The notes under the pieces are model-generated. The model was not told the origin of the DNA. It worked only from the letters and a program-made list of their open reading frames with translations, and did not search any database. 64,000 bases of DNA from DATLZU01 sp051293835. GTDB taxonomy: Bacteria; Nitrospirota; Nitrospiria; Nitrospirales; Nitrospiraceae. The DNA lies in assembly GCA_051293835.1 (NCBI GenBank), contig JBPKMA010000001.1:124001-188000 (forward strand), given 5' to 3'. This document shows, in pieces, positions 23,375-32,782 of this stretch (positions are counted from its first letter, which is position 1; each line of letters opens with the position of its first letter). Both the position numbers and the translations under genes were made by a program.

Positions 23375-24157
23375 ATGATGGAATGGGTCGGACAAAAAGT
23401 CCTCGATGCGTACGACTACGCCAGAGTGTTGTGGAAACTGATCGTGCAGGCTGTCTGGGAATTGGCGCGGCCGGCGGAGCGGGGACGGCAAGAGGTACTT
23501 GGGGTCATCACACGGCAGATTCTCTTCACCGGTGTGGATGCCTTGCCGGTGACGAGCGCGATCGCGCTGATGCTTGGCATGATCGTCATCACCCAAGCCG
23601 GGACGCAACTGCCTAAGCTGGGAGCGGGTGGGTTGGTCGGGAGCATTATCGTTATCGTGATCATCCGCGAGCTCGGCCCACTGGTTACCGCGCTGATCAT
23701 CGCCGGCCGGTCCGGCACCGCCATCGCGACGGAACTGGGGAATATGTCGGTCAATCGGGAAGTCACCGCCCTCACACTGATGGGGATTCCGCTCCAGCGG
23801 TTTATCGTCATGCCTCGAATGGTCGGTATGGTGGTGGCGATGTTCTGCCTCACGGTTTATTTCGACCTGGTGGCTGTGCTGGGCGGATTTCTGATCGCCA
23901 ACGCGCAGTTGACCATTCCGTTCGAAGCTTTCATCGAGGGCATCACACGCGCGCTGTCTTTGGTCGATGTTGGCTTCACCGCGCTCAAGCCGCTGGCGTT
24001 CGGCGCCGCCGTCGCGGCGATTTGTTGTCATCACGGGCTTTCCGTCAGGGCGTCCTTGACGGAGGTCCCACAGCAGACCACCAAAGCCATGATCAATTCC
24101 GTTACAGTCTGCCTAGTGTTGGACCTGCTGATCACCGTGCCGGCGTATCTCTCATGA
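23375..24157 (+). CDS. mlaE: MlaE-type ABC transporter permease for lipid transport
   Basis: This 260-residue integral membrane protein is the permease of an MCE/Mla-type system, which moves phospholipids or other hydrophobic molecules between inner and outer membrane. It shows the MlaE family landmarks: a hydrophobic core of five to six segments, the motif IIRELGPLVTALIIAGRSG and TELGNMSVNREVTALTLMG. It is the first gene of a four-gene operon: the ATPase gene overlaps its stop (ATGA), then the MCE protein and a TPR lipoprotein follow. mlaB- or mlaC-like genes are absent from the window. Confidence 0.93.
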   Translation: MMEWVGQKVLDAYDYARVLWKLIVQAVWELARPAERGRQEVLGVITRQILFTGVDALPVTSAIALMLGMIVITQAGTQLPKLGAGGLVGSIIVIVIIRELGPLVTALIIAGRSGTAIATELGNMSVNREVTALTLMGIPLQRFIVMPRMVGMVVAMFCLTVYFDLVAVLGGFLIANAQLTIPFEAFIEGITRALSLVDVGFTALKPLAFGAAVAAICCHHGLSVRASLTEVPQQTTKAMINSVTVCLVLDLLITVPAYLS

Positions 24158-24882
24158 CCGCAGCCGTTGAACTCGCCGAGGTCGTGGTCGAGTTGGAAGG
24201 CGAGGCGCGTTCCAGCCGCATCTCGCTGACGGTGGAGTCTGGGGAGTTTCTCGTCTTGCTGGGGCCGAACCGATCCGGCAAGAGCCTGATTCTAGAGCTG
24301 TGTGCGGGGCTCGTGACGCCCCAGGCGGGCACGGTCCGAGTGTTCGGCCATGACTGGGGCGACTTGACCGATGCCGAGGCGATGGATCTCCGGCTCCACA
24401 TCGGGACGGTGCTGCAGCAGCCCGGATTGCTGAGCAACATGACGCTCTTCAACAACGTGGCCCTGCCGCTGCGCTATTATCGGGCGGACCTGTCGGAGCA
24501 GGAAATTCGGCGGACCGTGATGGCGCATTTGGATTCGCTGGAGATCGCACACCTGGCCGACCGATTTCCCGCTCAACTCAATCCGGGGGAAATTCGGTGC
24601 GCCGCGATTGCACGGGCGATGATTCTGGATCAGGAGTTGCTGCTGTTGGATGATCCGGTGGCTGGTCTCGACGCCGACATGGTCCTTCGACTGGTCCAGC
24701 ATCTGGCAGCGTGCCGGGACCGCCGCCCGCTCACGATCGTGGCTACGCTGCGCGCGCCTTCGCCCTTTATGGACCTCGCCGATCGGATTGCCCTGGTGCG
24801 CGCGGGGAGGATCGATGCGATCGGGCCGCGTGCAGCGCTGGCCCAGTTAACGAAAGCGGGTATGGAAGCGTATCGTAGCTGA
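24154..24882 (+). CDS. mlaF: MlaF-like ABC ATPase with altered catalytic motifs
   Basis: This 242-residue protein is placed as the ATPase partner of the MlaE permease, whose stop it overlaps by ATGA. Walker A is intact (GPNRSGKS, 37-44) and a Q-loop glutamine is present (VLQQ, 88-89). The signature is LNPGE (142-146) instead of LSGGQ, Walker B ends DD instead of DE (166-167), and the H-loop histidine is missing (IVATLRAPS near 198). By position and length it is the MlaF orthologue. Whether it hydrolyses ATP normally is doubtful from these substitutions, although the gene itself is intact and under normal codon use. Confidence 0.85.
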   Translation: MTAAVELAEVVVELEGEARSSRISLTVESGEFLVLLGPNRSGKSLILELCAGLVTPQAGTVRVFGHDWGDLTDAEAMDLRLHIGTVLQQPGLLSNMTLFNNVALPLRYYRADLSEQEIRRTVMAHLDSLEIAHLADRFPAQLNPGEIRCAAIARAMILDQELLLLDDPVAGLDADMVLRLVQHLAACRDRRPLTIVATLRAPSPFMDLADRIALVRAGRIDAIGPRAALAQLTKAGMEAYRS

Positions 24883-24908
24883 GCAGGCAAAACGCAACGA
24901 GGTGACGC

Positions 24909-25895
24909 ATGAAAATGCATTATTCACACGGCTTGTCAAGCCGCCGGATTGCGCAGATCGTCGGAATCTTCATCGTCGTTCCGCTCGCCGTCTTGGCGGT
25001 GGTGGGCGTCTTTATGGCCAAGGCCCAGCACCTGTTCGAGCGGAAATATCACGTGAAGACCAGTCTGAGTAAGTCGTACGGACTGGAGCCTGGCTCTCCC
25101 GTGTTGTTCTCCGGTATTCCCATCGGACGCGTGGAATTGGTGGACCTCAATGACCGGGGTACGGTGGATGTTCTGCTCCAGCTTCGCTCGCGGTATCAGG
25201 AATTGGTGCGGGAGGATTCGGAAGCACGCATTGCCAAGAGCGGGGTCGTCGTCGGTCAGACGCAGGTGGACATCACCATGGGGAGTGCCACGAAGCCGGC
25301 TTTGGGGGACGGAGCCATGATTAGAGCGGTCGAACCGAAGGATATCGGCGAATTGGTGGACGAGATCAAACCGGTGCTGGATTCGGTCAAACAGACGCTG
25401 TTGCGGGTGGAGGACATCACCAAGGATATACAGGCTGCCGTTCAGACAGGCGGGCGGGTGGTGGGACAAGTCGAAGAGGCGACCCGCGAACTGCCCACTT
25501 TGATCGCTTCCGTTCGGAGCACGGTTTCGTCGGTGGAACGCACGGCCGCGTCTTTGCCGAATCTTACGGGCTCGATCACCAAAAGCCTAGCGTTGGTCGA
25601 CGGGATCGCACGTGATGTAAAAACGACGACTGCTCGGCTGCCGGCGGTGATTGATTCCGCCGAGCAGACGGTTCGGAGCGTGAGAGAGCTGGTGCAATCC
25701 GTCAAAGGTGTAACCAACGAACTGCAACCGATTCTCGAGACAACCCAGGCGACGATGGAGGACATTTCTACGATCGTGCGCGGAGCCAAAAACACGTTTC
25801 CGATCAGCACCTTCGTGAAAAACGCCGGCTCGGTCTCCGCCGACCGGTCGACTCCGGGCCTGACGAGTCTCCGCGCAGATCATGTAAACCGGTGA
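24909..25895 (+). CDS. mlaD: MCE-domain substrate-binding protein (MlaD-like)
   Basis: The 328-residue protein has one N-terminal transmembrane helix (IVGIFIVVPLAVLAVVGVFM). An MCE domain follows (about 45-125; YHVKTSLSKSYGLEPGSPVL, FSGIPIGRVELV), then a long amphipathic or coiled-coil region with Thr/Val/Ser-rich heptads (about 150-300). In the family, MCE domains form hexameric rings that carry lipid from the permease. The long helical tail is more like MCE proteins with extended needles than the short E. coli MlaD. It lies 26 bases after mlaF with a GAGGTGACGC ribosome-binding site. Its stop overlaps the next gene. Confidence 0.9.
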   Translation: MKMHYSHGLSSRRIAQIVGIFIVVPLAVLAVVGVFMAKAQHLFERKYHVKTSLSKSYGLEPGSPVLFSGIPIGRVELVDLNDRGTVDVLLQLRSRYQELVREDSEARIAKSGVVVGQTQVDITMGSATKPALGDGAMIRAVEPKDIGELVDEIKPVLDSVKQTLLRVEDITKDIQAAVQTGGRVVGQVEEATRELPTLIASVRSTVSSVERTAASLPNLTGSITKSLALVDGIARDVKTTTARLPAVIDSAEQTVRSVRELVQSVKGVTNELQPILETTQATMEDISTIVRGAKNTFPISTFVKNAGSVSADRSTPGLTSLRADHVNR

Positions 25896-26836
25896 AACCT
25901 GGTGCCTTCAGATGGTTCTGCACGGTCGGTCTGGGAGCCTGGACGGCGTGCGCGGGCTGCACAGCTGTTCCGCACGATCATGCGACTACGCTGGTTCCAG
26001 AGATTCAGCAACTGCATCTCCGTGGGCAACTCATCTTGCAACGGGGCGACGCGACCCGCGCCAAGGCGATGTTTGAAAAGGCCAAGCAATTGGCTGAACG
26101 TCGTGACGACCGGCTCGGGTTGGTGTATGCCCTGAACGACTTGGGGGCGGTCGCCTTGGCAGAGGGCTCTCCCGTTCAGGCGTTGAAGCTTCACCGGGAA
26201 GCGCTCTCGATCGCCGAAGGACTGGGTCAGCCGCCGGCCGTATTGCTCAGTCTCGGGCACTTGGGTATGGCCCTCCAACAGGCAGGGCGATCCGAGGAAG
26301 CCATCGCGGTCTATGGTCGGGCGGTCGGGCTGGCCCGCGACTTAGTCGATCAGCGGATGGAAGCGGTCTTGCTCAACAATCTCGGTCTGGCGCAACAAGA
26401 GACAGGAGCATTCGGCGACGCCGCGCGGTCGTTCCAGCAAGCGCTGGATCTCAACCGGCGGTTAGGGGAACAGCAGGCCGCAGCGGCCAACCTCGTCAAC
26501 TTGGGTCTGGCGGCCGAGCGAAACGGATCGCTCGTGGAGGCGCAGCAGTGGTTGGAAGAGGCCCTCGCGCTCGACAAGAGTGTGGGCGAGGCTCGGCATA
26601 TTGCGGCGGACCTTGCGCACCTGTCGCGGGTGGCGTGGCAGCGGGGGCTCGGAGCTTTGGCCTTGGATTACGCTGAGCGGGCTTATCGAGGCTATCGGGC
26701 ATTGGGCGATCTGGCGCGCGCGCGCGGCGAACTTCAGCGCGTGCTTCAGCTGGTCCGTGAACAGGGAGATCGGCAGGAGATCGAACGATTCGAGACCGAA
26801 CTGCGATCGCTGGGCGCCAACCATGCGATTCCGTGA
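25892..26836 (+). CDS. TPR-repeat lipoprotein of the Mla-like operon
   Basis: This 314-residue protein starts at GTG 25892, overlapping the mlaD stop (GTGA). A lipoprotein signal ends at AGC (CTVGLGAWTACAGC), so the protein is probably anchored to a membrane. Six or more TPR units fill the rest (LGLVYALNDLGAVALAEGSP, EAVLLNNLGLAQQETGAFGD). Operon membership suggests a partner role in the lipid-transport complex on the periplasmic or outer-membrane side; this is an inference from position. Confidence 0.88.
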   Translation: MKPGAFRWFCTVGLGAWTACAGCTAVPHDHATTLVPEIQQLHLRGQLILQRGDATRAKAMFEKAKQLAERRDDRLGLVYALNDLGAVALAEGSPVQALKLHREALSIAEGLGQPPAVLLSLGHLGMALQQAGRSEEAIAVYGRAVGLARDLVDQRMEAVLLNNLGLAQQETGAFGDAARSFQQALDLNRRLGEQQAAAANLVNLGLAAERNGSLVEAQQWLEEALALDKSVGEARHIAADLAHLSRVAWQRGLGALALDYAERAYRGYRALGDLARARGELQRVLQLVREQGDRQEIERFETELRSLGANHAIP

Positions 26837-26903
26837 GGGAAGACAATCCGCCGGCCGGGGCAATCCGGGTAGAAATCGGATCTGACCAACGTTGCGCCCA
26901 CCG

Positions 26904-29225
26904 TTACTTGATCGCGACCGCTTTGACCTGCTTGTACGTCGTGTGGCCCTGGAGGACTTTTTCGATACCGTCCTGGACCAGCGTCGTCATGCCTTCCTCC
27001 AAAGCGACCTTCAGCATTTCTTCCGTCTGAGCTTTTGCTTGGATCAGCCGCTTCATACGGTCGGTGCCCAGGAGAAGCTCGTGCAAGGCGATCCGGCCCT
27101 TGAACCCGGTATTATTGCAAACTTCGCAGCCCTTGCCGCGATAGAGCTGGAACGAGCTGTCGTAAGCGAGGCCGAGCTTGTCCCATGCTTCCGGCCCATA
27201 GCCGCTCCGCAGTTCCTCGTATTCTTCCTCCGGTGGATGGTAGGGTTCCTTGCAGTTCTGGCAGATGCGCTTGGCCAGACGCTGGGCGAGCACGCCCAGC
27301 ATCGCATCGGCGAAACTGAAGGAATCGCACCCCATATCCAGAAGCCGGGTAACTGTTTCGACCGAGCTGTTAGTGTGCAACGTGCTGAGGACCAAGTGGC
27401 CGGTCAGTGAGGCCTCGATACCGATATCGGCTGTCTCTTTGTCCCGCATCTCGCCGACCATAATTACGTCCGGGTCGGCGCGCAGAAACGCCCGCATGGC
27501 CGCCGCGAAGGTGAATCCGATCTTCGGGTGAACCTGCACCTGCCGCAGACCGTATTGGGTGATTTCGACCGGGTCCTCAGCGGTCCAGATCTTGCGTTCC
27601 GGTTTGTTGATGTACCCCAACACTGAGTGCAGGGTGGTTGTTTTCCCGGAGCCCGTCGGTCCGACGCAGAGGATGATGCCGTACGGTTTCTCGGCGATCT
27701 TTTTCAGTTCCCGCAGATTGCGTTCCGAAAAGCCCATCCTGTCCAAAGGCAACGGCTCACTTGCAGCCAGAATACGCATCACCACGTCTTCATTGTGTCC
27801 GTATCCGGCTGTCGGGACGGTGGCCACGCGCAGCTCGATTTCCTTGTTTTCTCCCAGCTTGAATTTGATCTTACCGTCCTGCGGCTTGCGGCGTTCTGCG
27901 ATATCCAAGTTGGCCATGATTTTCAGACGCGAAACAATGGCTCGTCGGTAACTCGGCGGAATCTTCATGTACTCGAAACAACTGCCGTCCAGCCGGAAGC
28001 GAACCAGCGTCTCCCGTTTTTCACCGTAGGGCTCGATATGAATATCTGAGCAACCCAGCTTGTAGGCGTCGGCGATGATCTGGTTGGCCAATCGGACAAT
28101 CGCGCTGTCGTTTTCGTCGAGACCACTGGCGGCAGAGGCTTCTTCCTCCGCTTCCTGTTGAGCCTCGCTGACGAGCTCGCCAAGAATGTCGGACACGCTT
28201 TCGTTGAGCCTGCTGAGCGTGTCACCCTGTCCGGTCGCGGCTGCAAGGAACTGGGCGATATCGCGACGGAGGCTCACTGCAAACCGGATGTTCAGGTTGG
28301 GGAAAGTCCGTTTGATGTCCTGGACCCGATCTAGATCGCCAGGATCGTCGGTCAGGATTTCGATGGTGGTCTTGTCCCGCTTGAGCGGCATCCAGTGGTT
28401 TTTTTTGAGGTAGTCGATGTTGAGGTTTTTAAGCAGTTCGGGATCCACGAGGGTCCGTTCGTTGTATTCGATATACGGGCATCGGTGGAACTGCGCCAGC
28501 GATTTGCCGATGTCGGCCTTGGGCACTTTGTATTTTTCGATCAGGATGGTCTCGATGTCGGACTGACCCTTGCGGGCTTCGGCAATGGCGGCGTCCAGTT
28601 CCGCCTGGGTGATCCGGTTGTTGGCGACGAGGTAGTCGAATTTCGTCTGGGTTTTCTTCGCGAGCGTGCGCAGATTGTAGAGGGCAATGCCCAGTGCTTT
28701 GGCGATCTCCGCGACGCACTCTTCGTCCTTGCGCGTGAACCGGCCGCCGCTCTTCTTGTTCAGAAGCTGCAGCACGCCCACGAGGTACTTGTTGTCTGCG
28801 ACGATCGGATAGGTCAGCACTTGCTTCGTGCGGAACCCAGTCTTCTTGTCGTAGGAACTGTCGTGGACGAGCGAAGGATGGATGCTGGTGAGCTCGGCCT
28901 GATTGTAGGCGTCGGCGATGTTGACGGGCCGCAGGTACTTGGCGCAGAAGCCGGCGAGGCTTTGTTCGTTGATGGGAATCCGGACCTCCTCGACCTTGTC
29001 GATGAGCGGAACCTTCGAAAAGATTTCTTTTTTCTCCGGATCGACGGCGTAGAGCGTCAGGTCTTCGGCGTCGAAGAGGGCAAGGATATCGTTGTGCAAA
29101 TCCAACAAAATCGTATCGATGTCGCTAGCAGCGTGGATCTGGTTTGTGATGCGCTTGACATGCTCGGCGTATTCGACCTTTTGCTGAAGCTCTTGAAGGT
29201 TCGGCGGTAAAGCTTTTGCTTGCAT
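26904..29225 (-). CDS. GAF-domain type II secretion/type IV pilus assembly ATPase (GspE/PilB family)
   Basis: The 773-residue protein combines a GAF sensor domain (about 20-195, with FCAKYLRPVNIADAY), an MshEN-type N-domain (about 195-350) and the hexameric secretion ATPase (about 390-770). The ATPase has Walker A GPTGSGKT (522-529), Walker B region RADPDVIMVGE (582-592), the His box GHLVLSTLHTNS, and the zinc tetracysteine motif CQNC/CEVC (655, 658, 700, 703). By family it powers pseudopilin or pilin polymerisation at the inner membrane. The GAF domain suggests control by a small ligand. No pilus genes lie next to it in the window. It is convergent with the TPR lipoprotein gene. Confidence 0.92.
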   Translation of the reverse strand: MQAKALPPNLQELQQKVEYAEHVKRITNQIHAASDIDTILLDLHNDILALFDAEDLTLYAVDPEKKEIFSKVPLIDKVEEVRIPINEQSLAGFCAKYLRPVNIADAYNQAELTSIHPSLVHDSSYDKKTGFRTKQVLTYPIVADNKYLVGVLQLLNKKSGGRFTRKDEECVAEIAKALGIALYNLRTLAKKTQTKFDYLVANNRITQAELDAAIAEARKGQSDIETILIEKYKVPKADIGKSLAQFHRCPYIEYNERTLVDPELLKNLNIDYLKKNHWMPLKRDKTTIEILTDDPGDLDRVQDIKRTFPNLNIRFAVSLRRDIAQFLAAATGQGDTLSRLNESVSDILGELVSEAQQEAEEEASAASGLDENDSAIVRLANQIIADAYKLGCSDIHIEPYGEKRETLVRFRLDGSCFEYMKIPPSYRRAIVSRLKIMANLDIAERRKPQDGKIKFKLGENKEIELRVATVPTAGYGHNEDVVMRILAASEPLPLDRMGFSERNLRELKKIAEKPYGIILCVGPTGSGKTTTLHSVLGYINKPERKIWTAEDPVEITQYGLRQVQVHPKIGFTFAAAMRAFLRADPDVIMVGEMRDKETADIGIEASLTGHLVLSTLHTNSSVETVTRLLDMGCDSFSFADAMLGVLAQRLAKRICQNCKEPYHPPEEEYEELRSGYGPEAWDKLGLAYDSSFQLYRGKGCEVCNNTGFKGRIALHELLLGTDRMKRLIQAKAQTEEMLKVALEEGMTTLVQDGIEKVLQGHTTYKQVKAVAIK

Positions 29226-29453
29226 ACTCGCGCCTTAGCGGGGCTGTGGGATGAATCCGTTATCGCCAGTTGACCGGGCCAATGGGACGAGGGTTTTCAT
29301 GCCGAATCTGTTGCCCCATCTTTCACGGACACCGTTGTTGCAAGTGTAGCCCAATCCGAGCTGAACGCAAGTGGAAACGGTTCTTATGCGGGGCGAGGTC
29401 GAAAGGCTGGAACGGCCCGACGCAAGCGGATTATCCGGGAATGTGGGAGAGGC

Positions 29454-31172
29454 CTATGCGCCGTCGGAACCGCTGGTGAGAAGCGCCTGGATTCGGGAGA
29501 CGACGCGGTCCGGGGCGATCTTGGTCACAGCCCCGGTCCGGCGCTCCTTCAGTTCCACCATGCCGTGAGCTAATCCTTTGTCGCCCACAAGAAGCTGAAA
29601 GGGCGCGCCGATCAGATCTGCATCGTTGAATTTGACGCCGGCACGTTCATCCCGATCGTCCCAGAGCACTTCGACGCCCGCGGCCACCAGCGAATCGTAC
29701 AGGGAGTGAGCGAGGTTGGAGACCTGGTCGGACGGACTCAAGGGCAGCAGGTGGACATGGAACGGAGCGATTGGAACCGGCCAAATGATTCCTTTGGCGT
29801 CATGGTGCTGTTCGATAGCGGCAGCGGCCGTCCGGCCGACACCGATGCCGTAGCATCCCATGACCGCCAACGTTTCCCGTCCCTGAGGGTCGAGGAACGT
29901 GGCCTTCATCGCCTGGCTGTATTTGGTGCCGAGCATGAAGACATGGCCCACTTCGATGCCCTTGGCGACTTTCAGGATTCCATCGCCTCTCGGCGACGGG
30001 TCGCCGGCTCGAGCGTTTCGCAGGTCGGTGAACTGCTCCACGGTAAAATCTCGGCCCCAGTTCGCATCGACGTAGTGGGTGTCGGCTTTATTGCCTCCGA
30101 CCACGAAGTTGCGCATCGCCCGGACTGCATGATCCGCGACGATGCGGACCCGTGTAAGACCGATCGGCCCCACGAATCCGACCGGTGCTCCGGTCAGCTC
30201 GGCGACCGTCTCAGGATCGGCCAGTTCGCTCTCTTGCACGCCGAGCACTTTCTTCAATTTGATCTCGTTGACGTCATGGTCGCCGCGGACCAACACGGCC
30301 ACCGGATCTTTGGAGGTCTTGTACAGTAGGGTCTTCACCAGACGCTGCGGCGGAATTTTGAGAAAGGCGGTCACTTCCTCCACCGTACGGCAATTCGGCG
30401 TAGCGACTTCCCGGAGCGGGCGAGTTGCCTCAGGCGGCCCCTCCTCCCGGGGAGGCAGCACTTCGGCCCGCTCGACGTTGGCGGCATAGGTGCCTTGGTC
30501 GCTATAGACAATTGTCTCCTCGCCTGTCTCCGCCAGCACCATGAACTCGTGCGAAGAGGTTCCACCGATCAGGCCCGTGTCAGCCTCGACCGCCCGGAAG
30601 GTCAGCCCACATCGCGTGAAGATGCGTGTGTAGGCGTCGTACATCTTCTGGTAACTCAGCTTGGCTCCTTCTTCATCACGATCGAAGCTGTACGCGTCCT
30701 TCATGATGAATTCCCGCCCGCGCATCAGGCCGAAGCGAGGGCGGATCTCGTCGCGGAATTTGGTTTGGATCTGGTAGAAGTTGAGCGGAAGTTGTCGATA
30801 CGACCGGACCTCGCGCCGAAACAAATCCGTGATGACCTCTTCATGTGTGGGGCCCAGACAGAAGTCCCGATCATGCCGGTCCTTGAAGCGGAGCAGTTCT
30901 TTCCCGTAATAGTCCCAGCGCCCGGTTTCACGCCACAGCTCGGCGGGTGAGGCGATGGGCATCAAGACTTCCTGCGAACCGGCTCGGTTCATTTCTTCCC
31001 GGATGATCTGTTCGATTTTCCGGATGACGCGGAGACCAAGGGGGAGATAGGTGTAAATGCCCGCGGCGACCTTGCGAATCATTCCGGACCGCAGCATCAG
31101 CCGATGGCTGACGGTCTCGGCTTCGCCCGGATCTTCGCGGAGAGTAGGGATGAATAGGTGCGAGGTGCGCAT
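29454..31172 (-). CDS. proS: Prolyl-tRNA synthetase
   Basis: This 572-residue class II synthetase of the bacterial type contains the INS editing domain between motifs 2 and 3 (about 230-400). It shows motif 1 (FSYLPLG-like TYLPLGLRVIRKIEQI), motif 2 FRDEIRPRFGLMRGREFIMK, motif 3 GIGVGRTAAAAIEQHHDAKG and a C-terminal anticodon-binding domain. It is the last gene of the minus-strand cluster uppS-cdsA-dxr-rseP-proS, an order known from many bacteria. Confidence 0.96.
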   Translation of the reverse strand: MRTSHLFIPTLREDPGEAETVSHRLMLRSGMIRKVAAGIYTYLPLGLRVIRKIEQIIREEMNRAGSQEVLMPIASPAELWRETGRWDYYGKELLRFKDRHDRDFCLGPTHEEVITDLFRREVRSYRQLPLNFYQIQTKFRDEIRPRFGLMRGREFIMKDAYSFDRDEEGAKLSYQKMYDAYTRIFTRCGLTFRAVEADTGLIGGTSSHEFMVLAETGEETIVYSDQGTYAANVERAEVLPPREEGPPEATRPLREVATPNCRTVEEVTAFLKIPPQRLVKTLLYKTSKDPVAVLVRGDHDVNEIKLKKVLGVQESELADPETVAELTGAPVGFVGPIGLTRVRIVADHAVRAMRNFVVGGNKADTHYVDANWGRDFTVEQFTDLRNARAGDPSPRGDGILKVAKGIEVGHVFMLGTKYSQAMKATFLDPQGRETLAVMGCYGIGVGRTAAAAIEQHHDAKGIIWPVPIAPFHVHLLPLSPSDQVSNLAHSLYDSLVAAGVEVLWDDRDERAGVKFNDADLIGAPFQLLVGDKGLAHGMVELKERRTGAVTKIAPDRVVSRIQALLTSGSDGA

Positions 31173-31309
31173 GGGTGTGATGAGCAGTCAGCCCTTGGCT
31201 TCTAAAGGGGCCCGTCTGAAGGCGGAACTTGCGCTAACTGTGTCAATCGAACGCTGAAAAGAGTGCCGCGCCATTTTGCCAAATGGTTGATCGCCAACTG
31301 CGAAGGCTG

Positions 31310-32701
31310 CTAGCGGTAGAACAACCGTTCCAGGTCGTTCCAGAATGCGAAGATCATGATGCCGACGAGGAGCAACAAACCGACTTGCTGGGCAAATTCT
31401 CGTTGCCGCTCGCCCAAGGGTTTGCGGAGGATTGCTTCGATAGCGAAAAAAAGCAGGTGCCCACCGTCCAAAATGGGAATCGGAAGCAGATTCAGCACGC
31501 CCAGGTTGATGCTCAGGATGGCGATCAAAAAGACCACGCTGGACGCGCCTTGCGATGCCGCCTCGCCGGAGATGTTGGCGATGGTGAGCGGCCCTCCAAT
31601 GTTCTTGCTGGAGATGTCCCCGACGATCATTTTGTAGATCCCGATGGTCGTGAGCTCGGTCCAGCCCCATGTGGCCTCCAGTCCGTAATAGATGGCTGTC
31701 AGCGGGTTGGATGCGCGGATGATGGAACGGCCGGGTCCCGAAATGCCGATCTTCCCGATTTCCACCGTCTGACCGTTGACCACGGCCGTCTCGGTAGCCG
31801 GCGTCACCGTCAGCGAGACGCGGGCGCCGTCGCGCAAGACCTCGAAGCGCAGCGGGCGACTCGGGTTTTCCTTGACGAGACTGGTCATCTGCGACCATGT
31901 ATGAATCTCTTGATCTTCGATCTTGACGATTCGATCCCCCTCCTTGAGGCCGGCTTGCGCAGCCGGCGATCCGTGCATCACGGCGGTGACGAGGGGCGCA
32001 GTTTCCTCGATGCCGATGCGATACGCCATCTCCTCCGAACCCGTCTCCTGTCCGGAAACCGGCTCGGGTGTCACGAGCACCGTCTTGACCTGCCCGTTCC
32101 GTCTCACGTCGAGCGTCAATTGCTTGCCGCGGCTCTTCGCGACAGCGTCGAACAGCTCGCTGCGCGTTGAGATGTCCCGTTCGTTGACACGAATGATCCG
32201 GTCGCCTACTTTGATTCCCGCGCGATCGGCGGGAGAACCGGGCAGCAGCGCCTCGACGTCTGGGCTGAGGTCGCGGAACGTGGGGACGAACAACGGAGAG
32301 CCCGTCGATAACCAACCGAAAAAGATTAGATAGGCCAAGATGAAATTAAACCCGGGGCCGGCCGCGACGATCAGCACTTTGCTGGACAAGGATTGATGAG
32401 CGAAGGACCGCTTCCGATCCTCCGGCGTGAGCGCTTCGGCCTCGTCCTCGCCGAACAGTTTCACGTAGCCGCCCAGGGGCACAGCGGACACCAAATACTC
32501 GGTCTCTCCCACTTGGCGCCCGAAGAGTTTCGGCCCGAAGCCCAAGGAGAATTTCAGCACTCTTACGCCGACCCATCGGGCCGCCAGAAAATGCCCCAAC
32601 TCGTGGAAGAACACCAACACACCGAGCACCACCAAAAACCACCAGACCTTCTGACCCAAAAGCCAGATGGTGTCAGGAGACCATGTGAGTGCAGTCAACA
32701 C
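31310..32701 (-). CDS. rseP: Site-2 intramembrane zinc protease RseP
   Basis: The 463-residue membrane protease has the zinc motif HELGH at residues 33-37 in the first transmembrane helix. Two tandem PDZ domains follow in the periplasmic loop (GSPADRAGIKVGDRIIRVNE and GSPAAQAGLKEGDRIVKIED). The third metal ligand lies in LDGGHLL (LDG 411-413) of the last helical region. In the family it cleaves membrane-bound anti-sigma factors and signal-peptide remnants. The start is GTG 32701. It lies 81 bases after dxr and upstream of proS in a conserved envelope and isoprenoid cluster. Confidence 0.95.
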   Translation of the reverse strand: MLTALTWSPDTIWLLGQKVWWFLVVLGVLVFFHELGHFLAARWVGVRVLKFSLGFGPKLFGRQVGETEYLVSAVPLGGYVKLFGEDEAEALTPEDRKRSFAHQSLSSKVLIVAAGPGFNFILAYLIFFGWLSTGSPLFVPTFRDLSPDVEALLPGSPADRAGIKVGDRIIRVNERDISTRSELFDAVAKSRGKQLTLDVRRNGQVKTVLVTPEPVSGQETGSEEMAYRIGIEETAPLVTAVMHGSPAAQAGLKEGDRIVKIEDQEIHTWSQMTSLVKENPSRPLRFEVLRDGARVSLTVTPATETAVVNGQTVEIGKIGISGPGRSIIRASNPLTAIYYGLEATWGWTELTTIGIYKMIVGDISSKNIGGPLTIANISGEAASQGASSVVFLIAILSINLGVLNLLPIPILDGGHLLFFAIEAILRKPLGERQREFAQQVGLLLLVGIMIFAFWNDLERLFYR

Positions 32702-32782
32702 GTTGTTACTTCTTACTCCCTTACTCTTGTCAGTAACTCAGAGCGTATTGCTCAGCATTCAGAGTTCACGATTTGGCTTGCG

